Origin: Tianweitania aestuarii
Lineage (GTDB): Bacteria; Pseudomonadota; Alphaproteobacteria; Rhizobiales; Rhizobiaceae
Assembly: GCF_018457165.1 (NCBI RefSeq)
Contig: NZ_JAFMNX010000005.1
Location: 168,385-232,384, forward strand
DNA length: 64,000 nt
Direction of reading: 5' to 3'
A model generated the notes under the pieces. It had not been told where the DNA came from. It saw only the letters and a program-made list of their open reading frames with translations, and searched no databases. The first letter of the stretch is position 1, and each line of letters begins with the position of its first letter. Positions 39,244 through 47,028 of this stretch are shown piece after piece. Position numbers and translations under genes: made by a program.

Positions 39244-39420
39244 ATGATCCGGCGTTTCATCAAGGACGAGCGCGGGACCGCCATGGTTGAATATGCCATG
39301 ATCCTCGCCTGTATCATGCTTGTCATGCTGATCGGCTTCAGCCGGACAACGGACGCGCTCGCCTATCTCTGGGGCAATAACAACAGCCGCCTCATCCAGG
39401 TCTTGTCCACCGACCAGTAA
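39244..39420 (+). CDS. Flp/Fap-type type IVb pilin
   Basis: A 58-residue prepilin. The leader MIRRFIKDERG is followed by TAMVEYAMILACIMLVMLIG: the Gly before the cut, Glu at position +5, Tyr next to it and a hydrophobic spine are the Flp hallmarks; cleavage by a TadV/CpaA-type prepilin peptidase is expected. The C-terminal part (TTDALAYLWGNNNSRLIQVL) is short, as in this family. No tad/cpa assembly genes are in the window, so it is an orphan copy. It ends 3 bp before the stop of the convergent methyltransferase gene. Confidence 0.85.
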   Translation: MIRRFIKDERGTAMVEYAMILACIMLVMLIGFSRTTDALAYLWGNNNSRLIQVLSTDQ

Positions 39421-39422
39421 GA

Positions 39423-40298
39423 TCAGCGCGGCTTCAACGCTTCGGCCAGCGACGCCGTTGCACTGCCGCGCGCGGCCGGCTTCTGCTGCGAGGCATGCGG
39501 CGCCCAGCCCGACAGCCAGACGATCGAAAACGTCGCGCGGATGCGGCCATCGGGATCGGAATAGCGTTCGGCATAGATCTCGGATGCGCGCATGAACAAG
39601 GCCATGCTCGCCGGCTTTCTGGCCCGCGCAATCATCGGATTGGCCGCGCCCATCGCGCGCAGGTCCTTCATCAGCGCGAACAGATTGTCGTAGCGCACCG
39701 TCAGAGTTTCGAGATCGGCCACCGGCAAGGCAAAGCCGGCGCGTTGCAGCAGTCCGCCGCCGTCGCGCACATCGGCGAAGGGCAGCACACGCGGGCTTGC
39801 GCCACCGCTCAGTTCCGCTTCCGCCTGAAGAAAACTGTCGCGCATTTCGGCCAATGTGCCGGCGCCGGGAAAGGCTGCCAGAAACAAGCCGTCCGGCCGC
39901 AGCGCGCGGCGGATCTGGATCAGGGTGCCCGGAATGTCGTTTGCTTCATGCAAGGACAGAAGCGACACGATCAGGTCCATGCTTTCGGGTTCGAGCGGCA
40001 CGGTTTCCGGCGCTGCGATCCGGCCGTCGCTGCCTTCGAGCAGTTCTGGAAGCGCTTCGACCCGCGTGACATGATCGACCTTGCCGCTCGCCTGCAAGGC
40101 CGCCGCTGCATGGCCGGTCAGCGAAAACAGGGTCGCTGCATCCGCAAAACGCCGATCGACCGTTGCCAGCCGCTCGGAAAGATCGTCCGCGCTCAACCGC
40201 ATGAGGAAGTCCACGCCGGCGGCGGGACCTCCCAGAAGGGCGCGGCGCTTGTGCTGCAGGCTCAGCGCGGTATCGACAATCGGCTCCAACGCTGGCAC
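39423..40298 (-). CDS. SAM-dependent methyltransferase (BioC/NDUFAF5-like)
   Basis: 291 residues. A class I methyltransferase domain with SMDLIVSLLSLHEANDIPG and IRRALRPDGLFLAAFPGAGTL (post-motif I and motif III regions). The C-terminal ATFSIVWLSGWAPHASQQKP segment is typical of a Hyphomicrobiales family related to the mitochondrial complex I assembly factor NDUFAF5, which hydroxylates or methylates subunits; the function in bacteria is not established. The motif I glycine loop is weak. It begins with GTG at 40298, only 5 bp from the divergent comF start, so one of the two true starts may be further inside. Confidence 0.85.
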   Translation of the reverse strand: MPALEPIVDTALSLQHKRRALLGGPAAGVDFLMRLSADDLSERLATVDRRFADAATLFSLTGHAAAALQASGKVDHVTRVEALPELLEGSDGRIAAPETVPLEPESMDLIVSLLSLHEANDIPGTLIQIRRALRPDGLFLAAFPGAGTLAEMRDSFLQAEAELSGGASPRVLPFADVRDGGGLLQRAGFALPVADLETLTVRYDNLFALMKDLRAMGAANPMIARARKPASMALFMRASEIYAERYSDPDGRIRATFSIVWLSGWAPHASQQKPAARGSATASLAEALKPR

Positions 40299-40303
40299 TC
40301 CTG

Positions 40304-41125
40304 ATGCATCATGAACGGATGGCTGGGTCTTACGTGTTTGCCGCGCCCTTGATCAAGACACGGCTTTTGTTTGCGCCCGTCTGGCTTGCGCGGGCTGCGG
40401 CCAAGCTCCTGTTTCCGCCGATCTGTCTGGGCTGTCAAACCCAGGTCGCGGTTCCCGGCTCGTTGTGCGGGATATGCTGGGCCAATCTCAGGCTGATCGA
40501 ACAGCCGTTCTGCCCAGTCATGGGGACGCCGTTTCGCGAAGATCAGGGCGAGGGCTTCCTGTCGGCCGAAGCCATCGCCAACCCTCCGCCCTTCACCCGT
40601 TTGCGCTCGGCCGCCATTCACACCGGCCTTGCCCGGCGCATGGTGGGTGATCTCAAATATCGCGACCGCACCGATCTTGCGCCCTGGATGGCGCGCTGGA
40701 TGCTGCGCGCCGGCAGCGAACTCATCGGCGAAAGCGACCTCATCGTCGCCGTACCCTTGCACCGCCGCCGCTTCTTTCAGCGCCGCTACAACCAGTCCGC
40801 CGAACTCGCCCGCAGCCTGTCGGGTCTGACCGGTCTCACTTTCGAACCCGATCTCATCAACCGCACCCGTCCCACGCGCCAGCAGGTCGGTCTTCATGCC
40901 AGGCAGCGGCAAGATAATGTTCGCGGCGCCTTCCGCGTCGATGCGAAAGCCAAGGCCAAGCTCCGCGGCAAGCGCGTGCTGTTGATCGACGACGTTTACA
41001 CCACCGGCGCCACCGTCTCCGCCGTATCCCGCACCCTCCTGCGCAACGGCGCGGCTGCCGTCCACGTCCTCACCTTCTCCCGCGTCCTGCCCGACCAGCT
41101 CGATCTGGAAGAGGACGAGGCGTAA
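40304..41125 (+). CDS. comF: ComF-family protein (phosphoribosyltransferase fold)
   Basis: 273 residues, or 268 from the ATG at 40319. The N-terminal zinc-finger-like region is LLFPPICLGCQTQV followed by SLCGICWANL (two Cys pairs), as in ComF. The C-terminal half is a PRT fold: VAVPLHRRRFFQRRYNQSAE and the PRPP loop VLLIDDVYTTGATVSA. ComF acts in natural transformation in Gram-positives and Haemophilus; in this order it is chromosomal and no other com genes are nearby. It heads a row with grxC, the nitrilase and DUF1178. Confidence 0.92.
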   Translation: MHHERMAGSYVFAAPLIKTRLLFAPVWLARAAAKLLFPPICLGCQTQVAVPGSLCGICWANLRLIEQPFCPVMGTPFREDQGEGFLSAEAIANPPPFTRLRSAAIHTGLARRMVGDLKYRDRTDLAPWMARWMLRAGSELIGESDLIVAVPLHRRRFFQRRYNQSAELARSLSGLTGLTFEPDLINRTRPTRQQVGLHARQRQDNVRGAFRVDAKAKAKLRGKRVLLIDDVYTTGATVSAVSRTLLRNGAAAVHVLTFSRVLPDQLDLEEDEA

Positions 41126-41189
41126 GGGCTTCCAGCCGCTCTTGCGCATCTCTATATAGGCGGCTCAAGGATTTCGGATGGGAACGCTT

Positions 41190-41444
41190 ATGGCTGATGT
41201 TGTGATCTATACGCGCGTAGGCTGCGGCTATTGCACGGCGGCCAAGCGGCTGCTCGACAAGAAGGGCGTGGCTTATACCGAGCATGATGCGAGCTTCTCG
41301 CCCGAACTGCGCCAGGAAATGATGACGCGCTCCAAGCGCTCGACCTTCCCGCAGATCTTCATCAACGACACCCATGTCGGTGGCTGCGACGATCTTCATG
41401 CCCTGGAAGACGCCGGCAAGCTGGACCCGATGCTGGCAGCCTGA
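41190..41444 (+). CDS. grxC: Glutaredoxin 3
   Basis: 84 residues from 41190 (MADVVIYTRVG); an ATG 4 codons upstream is possible. A dithiol active site CGYC is at residues ~12-15, with TFPQIFINDTHVGGCDDL carrying the cis-Pro and the glutathione-binding GG motif. It reduces protein disulfides and glutathione mixed disulfides at the expense of GSH. An extra Cys follows in GGCDD. The gene is followed 9 bp later by the nitrilase gene. Confidence 0.95.
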   Translation: MADVVIYTRVGCGYCTAAKRLLDKKGVAYTEHDASFSPELRQEMMTRSKRSTFPQIFINDTHVGGCDDLHALEDAGKLDPMLAA

Positions 41445-41453
41445 GGACGTCCA

Positions 41454-42323
41454 ATGGCGATTTTCACCGCTGCGGCCGTGCAGATGTGTTCGGGCACCGA
41501 CATTGCCGAAAACGTCGCGGCGATGGAAAAACTGGTGCGCGAGGCCGCTTCATCAGGCGCCACCTATGTGCAAACGCCTGAAATGACCGGCGCGCTCATG
41601 CGCGACCGTCAGGCTTTGCGCGCCACCTTGCGCAACGAGGACAGCGATGGTGTGGCGCAGGCCGGCGCGCGTCTGGCCCGCGAACTCGGCATCACGCTCC
41701 ATATCGGCTCCACCGCCATTCTGGTCGGCGATGACAGCGAAAACGGCAAAGTCGCCAACCGAGCTTTTCTGTTTGGGCCGGATGGCCAGCGCCTCGCCAC
41801 CTACGACAAGATCCACATGTTCGATGTCGATCTCGACAAGGGCGAAAGCTGGCGCGAATCCGCCACCTATCAGCCGGGCGAGAAAAGCGTCGTCGCCACG
41901 CTGCCGTTTGCCACGCTTGGCATGGCCGTGTGCTACGATCTGCGCTTTCCGCAGCTGTTCCAGGCGCAGGCGCTGGCTGGCGCCGAGGTGCTCACCGTTC
42001 CCGCCGCCTTTACGCGCCAGACCGGTGAAGCGCACTGGCATGTGCTGCTGCGTTCCCGTGCGATCGAAAACGGCGCCTTCGTGATTGCGGCTGCCCAGTC
42101 CGGTCTGCATCAGGACGGGCGCGAAACTTTCGGCCATTCGCTGATCGTGGATCCCTGGGGAGCGATTTTGGCGGAAGCCACAAGCGGCGAACCGCAGGTG
42201 GTCACCGCCGAGATCGATACGGCAAAGGTGGGGGAAGCCCGCAACAAGATCCCGAACCTGCGCAATGCCCGCACCTTCGACGTCGCGCGTGTCGGCACGC
42301 AAGGGCAGGCTGCGGCGGAATGA
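41454..42323 (+). CDS. Carbon-nitrogen hydrolase (nitrilase superfamily, Nit/omega-amidase-like)
   Basis: 289 residues with the Glu-Lys-Cys triad: Glu in VQTPEMTGAL, Lys in TYDKIHMFDVDL and Cys in MAVCYDLRFPQLF. Similarity is to the Nit1/Nit2 branch, which removes deaminated glutathione or omega-amides; the neighbour grxC makes a glutathione-repair role (deaminated-GSH amidase) attractive, but this is inference. The stop overlaps the next start by 4 bp. Confidence 0.92.
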   Translation: MAIFTAAAVQMCSGTDIAENVAAMEKLVREAASSGATYVQTPEMTGALMRDRQALRATLRNEDSDGVAQAGARLARELGITLHIGSTAILVGDDSENGKVANRAFLFGPDGQRLATYDKIHMFDVDLDKGESWRESATYQPGEKSVVATLPFATLGMAVCYDLRFPQLFQAQALAGAEVLTVPAAFTRQTGEAHWHVLLRSRAIENGAFVIAAAQSGLHQDGRETFGHSLIVDPWGAILAEATSGEPQVVTAEIDTAKVGEARNKIPNLRNARTFDVARVGTQGQAAAE

Positions 42324-42745
42324 TCTCCTATTCGCTTCATTGCGCCGAAGGCCACGACTTCGAAGCCTGGTTTCGCAATGCCGATGATTATGATGCGCAG
42401 GCGCAACGCGGTCTCGTGACCTGCCCGACCTGCGGTTCCGCCAAGGTCAACAAGGCGCTGATGGCGCCGGCCGTGTCTACGGCCAAGCGGCGCGAAACGC
42501 TTGCACTGGCCGCCGGTGCGGAACAGGCCAAGATGATCGCGCAACTGCAGGAGCTCGCGCGCAAGGTGCGCAGCTCGGCCGAGAATGTCGGCGACAAGTT
42601 CGCGGAAGAAGCGCGCAAGATCCATTTCGGCGAAACGCAAGCGCGCGGCATCTACGGCGAAGCCACGCTTGAAGAAGCCAAAAGCCTCGCCGAAGACGGC
42701 GTCGGCTTCCTGCCGCTGCCGTCTTTGCCGGAAGAAAAGAACTAG
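42320..42745 (+). CDS. DUF1178 family protein
   Basis: A 141-residue protein starting MISYSLHCAEGHDFEAWF, the DUF1178 opening. A CPTCGS pair at residues ~34-39 with the upstream Cys/His suggests a rubredoxin-like or zinc-ribbon site at the N-terminus. The remainder is a helical tail with IHFGETQARGIYGEATLEEA, also diagnostic of the family. Function unknown. It is coupled to the nitrilase by an ATGA overlap, an arrangement conserved in the order. Confidence 0.92.
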   Translation: MISYSLHCAEGHDFEAWFRNADDYDAQAQRGLVTCPTCGSAKVNKALMAPAVSTAKRRETLALAAGAEQAKMIAQLQELARKVRSSAENVGDKFAEEARKIHFGETQARGIYGEATLEEAKSLAEDGVGFLPLPSLPEEKN

Positions 42746-42755
42746 CTGGCGTTGC

Positions 42756-42775
42756 GGAGGCGCGTGGTGGCCTCC
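42756..42775. terminator. Weak hairpin between DUF1178 and ubiG (convergent)
   Basis: GGAGGC (42756-42761) pairs with GCCTCC (42770-42775) around an 8-nt loop, with a short TTCT after. It is only a possible terminator between the two convergent stops. Confidence 0.3.
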
Positions 42776-42782
42776 TTCTGCC

Positions 42783-43550
42783 TCAGTTGAAGCCCGGGCG
42801 TTCGGCTAGGACCATGTAGTTCACGTCCATGTCGCGCGATTGGGACCAGCGGTCGGCGATGGGGTTGAAGGTCACGCCGGTGCGGTCGATCACGCTCAAG
42901 CCACCGGCGGAAAGGGCCTTTTCCAGTTCCTCCGGCCGCACCAGCTTTTCATATTGATGCGTTCCGCGCGGCAGCCAGCCCAGCACATATTCGGCACCGA
43001 TGATGGCGAGGCCCCAGGCTTTCAGCGTCCGGTTGATGGTCGCCACGAACATGATGCCACCCGGCTTCACCATGGCCGATGTTTTGGAAATGAACAGGTC
43101 CACATCGGCGACATGCTCGACCACTTCCATGTTGAGAATGACGTCGAACTGTTCGCCGGCATCGGCTAGGGCTTCGGCGGTCGTGGCGCGGTAGTCGATG
43201 GTGAGATTGCTTTCGGCCGCATGCAGCTTGGCGACCTCGATGTTCGTTTCGGAGGCGTCGGCACCCACGACGGTTGCACCCATGCGCGCCAGCGGTTCGC
43301 ACAACAAGCCGCCGCCGCAGCCGATATCGAGAATGCGCAGACCATCGAACGGCCTGGCGGAAAGGGGATCGCGTCCGAAGCGGGTTGCCACCTGGTCGCG
43401 GATATAGGCCAGCCGCACGGGATTGAACTTGTGCAGGGGCTTGAACTTGCCGGTCGGGTTCCACCACTCGGCCGCCAAACGGGAAAAGCGCTCGACTTCG
43501 CCTGTGTCGATCGTGGTTCGGCCGATCGTGGTTTGCGCTGCATCCGCCAT
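42783..43550 (-). CDS. ubiG: Ubiquinone biosynthesis O-methyltransferase
   Basis: 255 residues from 43550 ([15 protein letters not shown]). The first ~50 residues contain [20 protein letters not shown], the UbiG-specific opening. The SAM loop is [15 protein letters not shown], followed by VVGADAS and [11 protein letters not shown]. It performs both O-methylations of the quinone ring. A 48-codon upstream in-frame extension is rejected since UbiG starts near this point. Confidence 0.95.
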   Translation of the reverse strand: MADAAQTTIGRTTIDTGEVERFSRLAAEWWNPTGKFKPLHKFNPVRLAYIRDQVATRFGRDPLSARPFDGLRILDIGCGGGLLCEPLARMGATVVGADASETNIEVAKLHAAESNLTIDYRATTAEALADAGEQFDVILNMEVVEHVADVDLFISKTSAMVKPGGIMFVATINRTLKAWGLAIIGAEYVLGWLPRGTHQYEKLVRPEELEKALSAGGLSVIDRTGVTFNPIADRWSQSRDMDVNYMVLAERPGFN

Positions 43551-43743
43551 GACAAAGGATCTCCGGTTAGGCGCTTTCCAAGTCGGGCGCTCCTGCGGTG
43601 AAGTCAAGGGAATAGGAAGAACGCCTGCGTGTTCGATTGACGCGGTTTGATCTCGACATGCAGGCATGCAGCCGCCAGAATAAGGGGGCATCACCGGTCC
43701 GCCGAGGGATCAAACACGGGATCTGGTGGTTCGCAGGGGTAGA

Positions 43744-44406
43744 ATGATCTGGCGTCGGTTTGTGTTGGCCGCAGCGGGCCTTTTGTCGTGCGTGGTTGCG
43801 TCCGCGGCGGAGTTCCGCACGCAGCTCGATGGCGGCGGCCAGGACATCACGCTGTTCGGCCCGCGTCTGGCCGCCGTGCCGGGCGCGCAGATCGACGTGC
43901 CGCGCGGTGCTGCCGCTGCGATCGAGCCGTTCACGGGAACGCTGATCTTTTCCGAAACACGGCTGGGCGCGACCGTTCCGGCGATCGAGGTCGAGGTGCA
44001 GCTGACGAAGAACCCCTTGTTCTTTCCAGCCTTCCGCCTGCGCTTCAGCACGGTTGGCAGCGATCTGATCCCGGCTACGCAGGAAATCATTCGCGTCGGC
44101 TCTCTTCCCGGCGATGCCGGCTATTGGGATGTTCAGGTCGGCCGGGGAAAAGTGTGGTCGGAACCAGCCGATGGCGGCTGGTCGCGTGGCGCCTTTCCGT
44201 TCCTGCTCGTGTCGCCGGCCGGGGACAGCACGCATCAGGGGAGGGCGACCTTTTTGTACCGCGGCGGGGAAGTGGGCGTGACGACCTACCAGATCTTTCC
44301 TTCAACCAATGAAGACGGTCGCAAGAGCCTGGCCGCAGCCGGAGCCCTGACGCCCCGGTTGGAGCGCGAGATTTTCGAGCCGACTGACAAGAGTGTCGTT
44401 GATTGA
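43744..44406 (+). CDS. Hypothetical exported protein
   Basis: 220 residues from 43744. A signal peptide (MIWRRFVLAAAGLLSCVVAS, cut near ASAAE) leads a mostly beta-strand mature part, rich in Gly/Val and with little charge (DVPRGAAAAIEPFTGTLIFS, EVEVQLTKNPLFFPAFRLRF). No Cys in the mature form, no membrane helix. I do not recognise a family; it reads like a beta-sandwich periplasmic domain. It stands divergent from ubiG with 193 bp between. The Shine-Dalgarno is poor, so the start is uncertain. Confidence 0.7.
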   Translation: MIWRRFVLAAAGLLSCVVASAAEFRTQLDGGGQDITLFGPRLAAVPGAQIDVPRGAAAAIEPFTGTLIFSETRLGATVPAIEVEVQLTKNPLFFPAFRLRFSTVGSDLIPATQEIIRVGSLPGDAGYWDVQVGRGKVWSEPADGGWSRGAFPFLLVSPAGDSTHQGRATFLYRGGEVGVTTYQIFPSTNEDGRKSLAAAGALTPRLEREIFEPTDKSVVD

Positions 44407-44457
44407 GGATGGTGCGGCTGCGCCCGGTCTGCTCGGCCTTGATGCGAGCCTTGCGCC

Positions 44458-44757
44458 ATGAGCGAGCCTGAGGCCGCAAGTCTGATCGCAGAGATTGCCG
44501 CGAAAACGGACGCTGCCATCGCGCTGGCGCAACAGCGTTCGGCTGGGGAAACGGTGGACTGGCGCCGGCGCTGTTACGCGGTGCTCGCCGCCAACCTTCT
44601 TTCCTATAAGAACAGCCTGCTGGAAGGCCGCCTTCCACCACCCGGCACGGGAACAGGCTGGGGCGCGGGCAAGGCGCTCTCCGAATGGGACCTGGACGAT
44701 GAGGTAATGCTTGCGGCAGTCGCAGCAGCGGAGGAACTGTATCGCGACGGGGCTTGA
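44458..44757 (+). CDS. Small hypothetical protein
   Basis: 99 residues, predicted all-helical and acidic (MSEPEAASLIAEIAAKTDAA, then WRRRCYAVLAANLLSYKNSL and LSEWDLDDEVMLAAVAAAEE). There is one Cys, no membrane segment, and no family I recognise. It lies 51 bp downstream of the exported protein and probably shares its transcript. Codon use is like that of its neighbours. Confidence 0.6.
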   Translation: MSEPEAASLIAEIAAKTDAAIALAQQRSAGETVDWRRRCYAVLAANLLSYKNSLLEGRLPPPGTGTGWGAGKALSEWDLDDEVMLAAVAAAEELYRDGA

Positions 44758-44776
44758 TGCGGGCAAGTGCCCGTCA

Positions 44777-45505
44777 TCAGCCTGCAGCGCGATCCACGCC
44801 CTGCGCGGCATCGATCCGCTTGGCCGTGAGTTCCTGCAGCCGCCAAAGATAGCGGTCGTGAATGCCCAGTTCTTCCAGATGCGTCACGGTGTTCCAGAGA
44901 TATTCCACCATGGAGCCACGAAAACCGCAGGCGGTGGCCAGCACATCGGCGGTTTGTTCGTCGCTGAGATCGCCGATGTAACGACCGCTCTTGCGGTTCA
45001 TGGCAAAGGTCAGAACGGTGAGGCGGCCTCCTTCCGTTTCCACGGGAATCCAGCGCGGCGGAAAGGCGGTCGGCCGCATGCTCATTTCGCGGCGGAGCAG
45101 GCGGTGCATGTTGGCTTCGAGCGCATCGTCGGGCAAACGAAAGATCACGCCGGTGCAGGAGCCGCCACGATCGAGCGCCAGCATCACGCCCGGCTGGTCG
45201 CGGTTACCGCGAAAGCGGTAGTCCCAGCCCAAACAAAAGGCGCGATGCCAGCCGCGTGCCCGCGCAATCTTTTTGTCGGTGAAATCGAAATCCGGGTTCC
45301 AGATCAGCGAGCCATAGGCGAACACCCACAAACCGTCTTTCGGAGCCTGCGCGATCAGCTCGGCGGCGATTTCGTTGTAATCGTCCTTTGTCATCTGCAC
45401 CATGCCGGGCAGGGGCTGGAAGCCGGGATCGGGGATGGTTCTGGCAAGCCGTGCCACGTGGTCTGCGGTGAGCGTCAAAGATCTCGGCTTGCTGAAACGG
45501 GGCAT
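44777..45505 (-). CDS. Gamma-glutamylcyclotransferase, ChaC family
   Basis: 242 residues from 45505 (MPRFSKPRSLTL). The substrate loop WVFAYGSLIWNPDFDF and the following ARARGWHRAFCLGWDYRFRG are ChaC signatures; the catalytic Glu is expected in LLRREMSMRPTAF. ChaC enzymes split glutathione to 5-oxoproline and Cys-Gly. Together with grxC and the nitrilase this is the third glutathione-related gene within 5 kb. Confidence 0.9.
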   Translation of the reverse strand: MPRFSKPRSLTLTADHVARLARTIPDPGFQPLPGMVQMTKDDYNEIAAELIAQAPKDGLWVFAYGSLIWNPDFDFTDKKIARARGWHRAFCLGWDYRFRGNRDQPGVMLALDRGGSCTGVIFRLPDDALEANMHRLLRREMSMRPTAFPPRWIPVETEGGRLTVLTFAMNRKSGRYIGDLSDEQTADVLATACGFRGSMVEYLWNTVTHLEELGIHDRYLWRLQELTAKRIDAAQGVDRAAG

Positions 45506-45699
45506 GAACGGTCCTGCTGGTGCTGCAAACAAAGGTTAGGCATTCGATCCGCGGAAGCAACCCAGTTGCTTGCGCGGTGCCCGGCTTTTGGTTATGGACG
45601 CCGCATCCGCCTGCGGTTTACCCGAAGGCATGTTCAAGCATTCAAGCGCCAAGTACCTCGACCGGGATATGCGCGTTTAACTCCAAAGGCAGCAGATCC

Positions 45700-46953
45700 G
45701 TGGCGCGTATCGTGATGAAATTCGGCGGAACATCCGTCGCCGACATCGCCCGCATTCGCGTGGTGGCCCAACACGTCAAACGCGAAGTCGATGCCGGCCA
45801 CGAAGTCGCGGTCGTGGTGTCGGCTATGTCCGGCAAGACGAACGAGCTGGTTGCCTGGACGCGCGATGCGTCACCCATGCATGACGCGCGCGAATATGAT
45901 GCCGTCGTGGCGTCGGGCGAGCAGGTCACGGCCGGCCTTCTGGCGATCGCCTTGCAGCATATCGGCATCGATGCCCGCTCCTGGGCTGGCTGGCAGATCC
46001 CGATCCGCACCGATGGCGCGCATGGTGCGGCCCGCATCACCGATATTGACGGTTCGGAACTCGTGCGCCGTTTCGGCATCGGTCAGGTGGCCGTGATCGC
46101 CGGTTTTCAGGGCATCGGCCCAGACAATCGCATCGCCACGCTTGGTCGCGGCGGCTCGGATACGAGCGCTGTTGCCATCGCCGCTGCCGTGAAGGCCGAT
46201 CGCTGCGACATCTATACGGATGTCGACGGCGTTTACACGACCGACCCGCGCATCGAGCCCAAGGCACGCCGCTTGAACCGCGTTTCCTTCGAGGAAATGC
46301 TGGAACTGGCCTCGCTCGGCGCCAAGGTTCTGCAGGTTCGCTCGGTCGAGCTTGCCATGGTTCACAAGGTGCGCACCTTTGTGCGCTCTTCTTTCGAGGA
46401 TCCCAACGCGCCGGGGATGGGGGATTTCGACAATCCGCCCGGCACACTCATTTGCGACGAGGATGAAATCGTGGAACAGCAGGTCGTGACCGGTATCGCT
46501 TATGCCCGCGACGAAGCGCAGATATCGCTGCGCCGCGTTTCGGATCGTCCGGGCGTCGCAGCCGGCATCTTCATGCCGCTGGCCGAAGCCAACATCAATG
46601 TCGACATGATCGTCCAGAACATCTCCGAGGACGGTTCGCGCACCGACATGACCTTTACCGTGCCGGCCGGCGACCTCGACAAGGTCCGCGTCGTGCTCGA
46701 GCAGATCCAGAAGGACATCGGCATCGACACCGTTCAGTCGGAAAGCGGCATGGCCAAGATTTCCGTTGTGGGCATGGGCATGCGCTCCCATGCCGGTGTC
46801 GCGGCCGCCGCTTTCAAGGCGCTGGCCGATCGCGGCATCAACATCCGCGCGATCACGACCTCCGAGATCAAGATTTCCATTCTGATCGACGCGGCCTATA
46901 CCGAATTGGCGGTTCGTACGCTTCATTCGGTGTATGGACTGGACAAGCAGTAG
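45700..46953 (+). CDS. lysC: Aspartate kinase
   Basis: 417 residues with GTG start at 45700 (then ARIVMKFGGTSVAD); the first step of Lys/Thr/Met synthesis. KFGGTSVAD is the kinase signature, and GRGGSDTSAVAIAAAVKADR and YTDVDGVYTTDPRIEPKARR hold the Asp and ATP sites. Two C-terminal ACT domains (~265-410; GIAYARDEAQISLRR and GMAKISVVGMGMRSHAGVA) would bind Lys and/or Thr for feedback inhibition. First gene of the lysC-ptsP-prfA-prmC row. Confidence 0.97.
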   Translation: MARIVMKFGGTSVADIARIRVVAQHVKREVDAGHEVAVVVSAMSGKTNELVAWTRDASPMHDAREYDAVVASGEQVTAGLLAIALQHIGIDARSWAGWQIPIRTDGAHGAARITDIDGSELVRRFGIGQVAVIAGFQGIGPDNRIATLGRGGSDTSAVAIAAAVKADRCDIYTDVDGVYTTDPRIEPKARRLNRVSFEEMLELASLGAKVLQVRSVELAMVHKVRTFVRSSFEDPNAPGMGDFDNPPGTLICDEDEIVEQQVVTGIAYARDEAQISLRRVSDRPGVAAGIFMPLAEANINVDMIVQNISEDGSRTDMTFTVPAGDLDKVRVVLEQIQKDIGIDTVQSESGMAKISVVGMGMRSHAGVAAAAFKALADRGINIRAITTSEIKISILIDAAYTELAVRTLHSVYGLDKQ

Positions 46954-47028
46954 CTTAAACGCTCAATTTCGGCGTGAGGTTGGTTGGCCAGCGAGCACCT
47001 TTCGCCGGCCGTAAAGGTGATTCGATCA

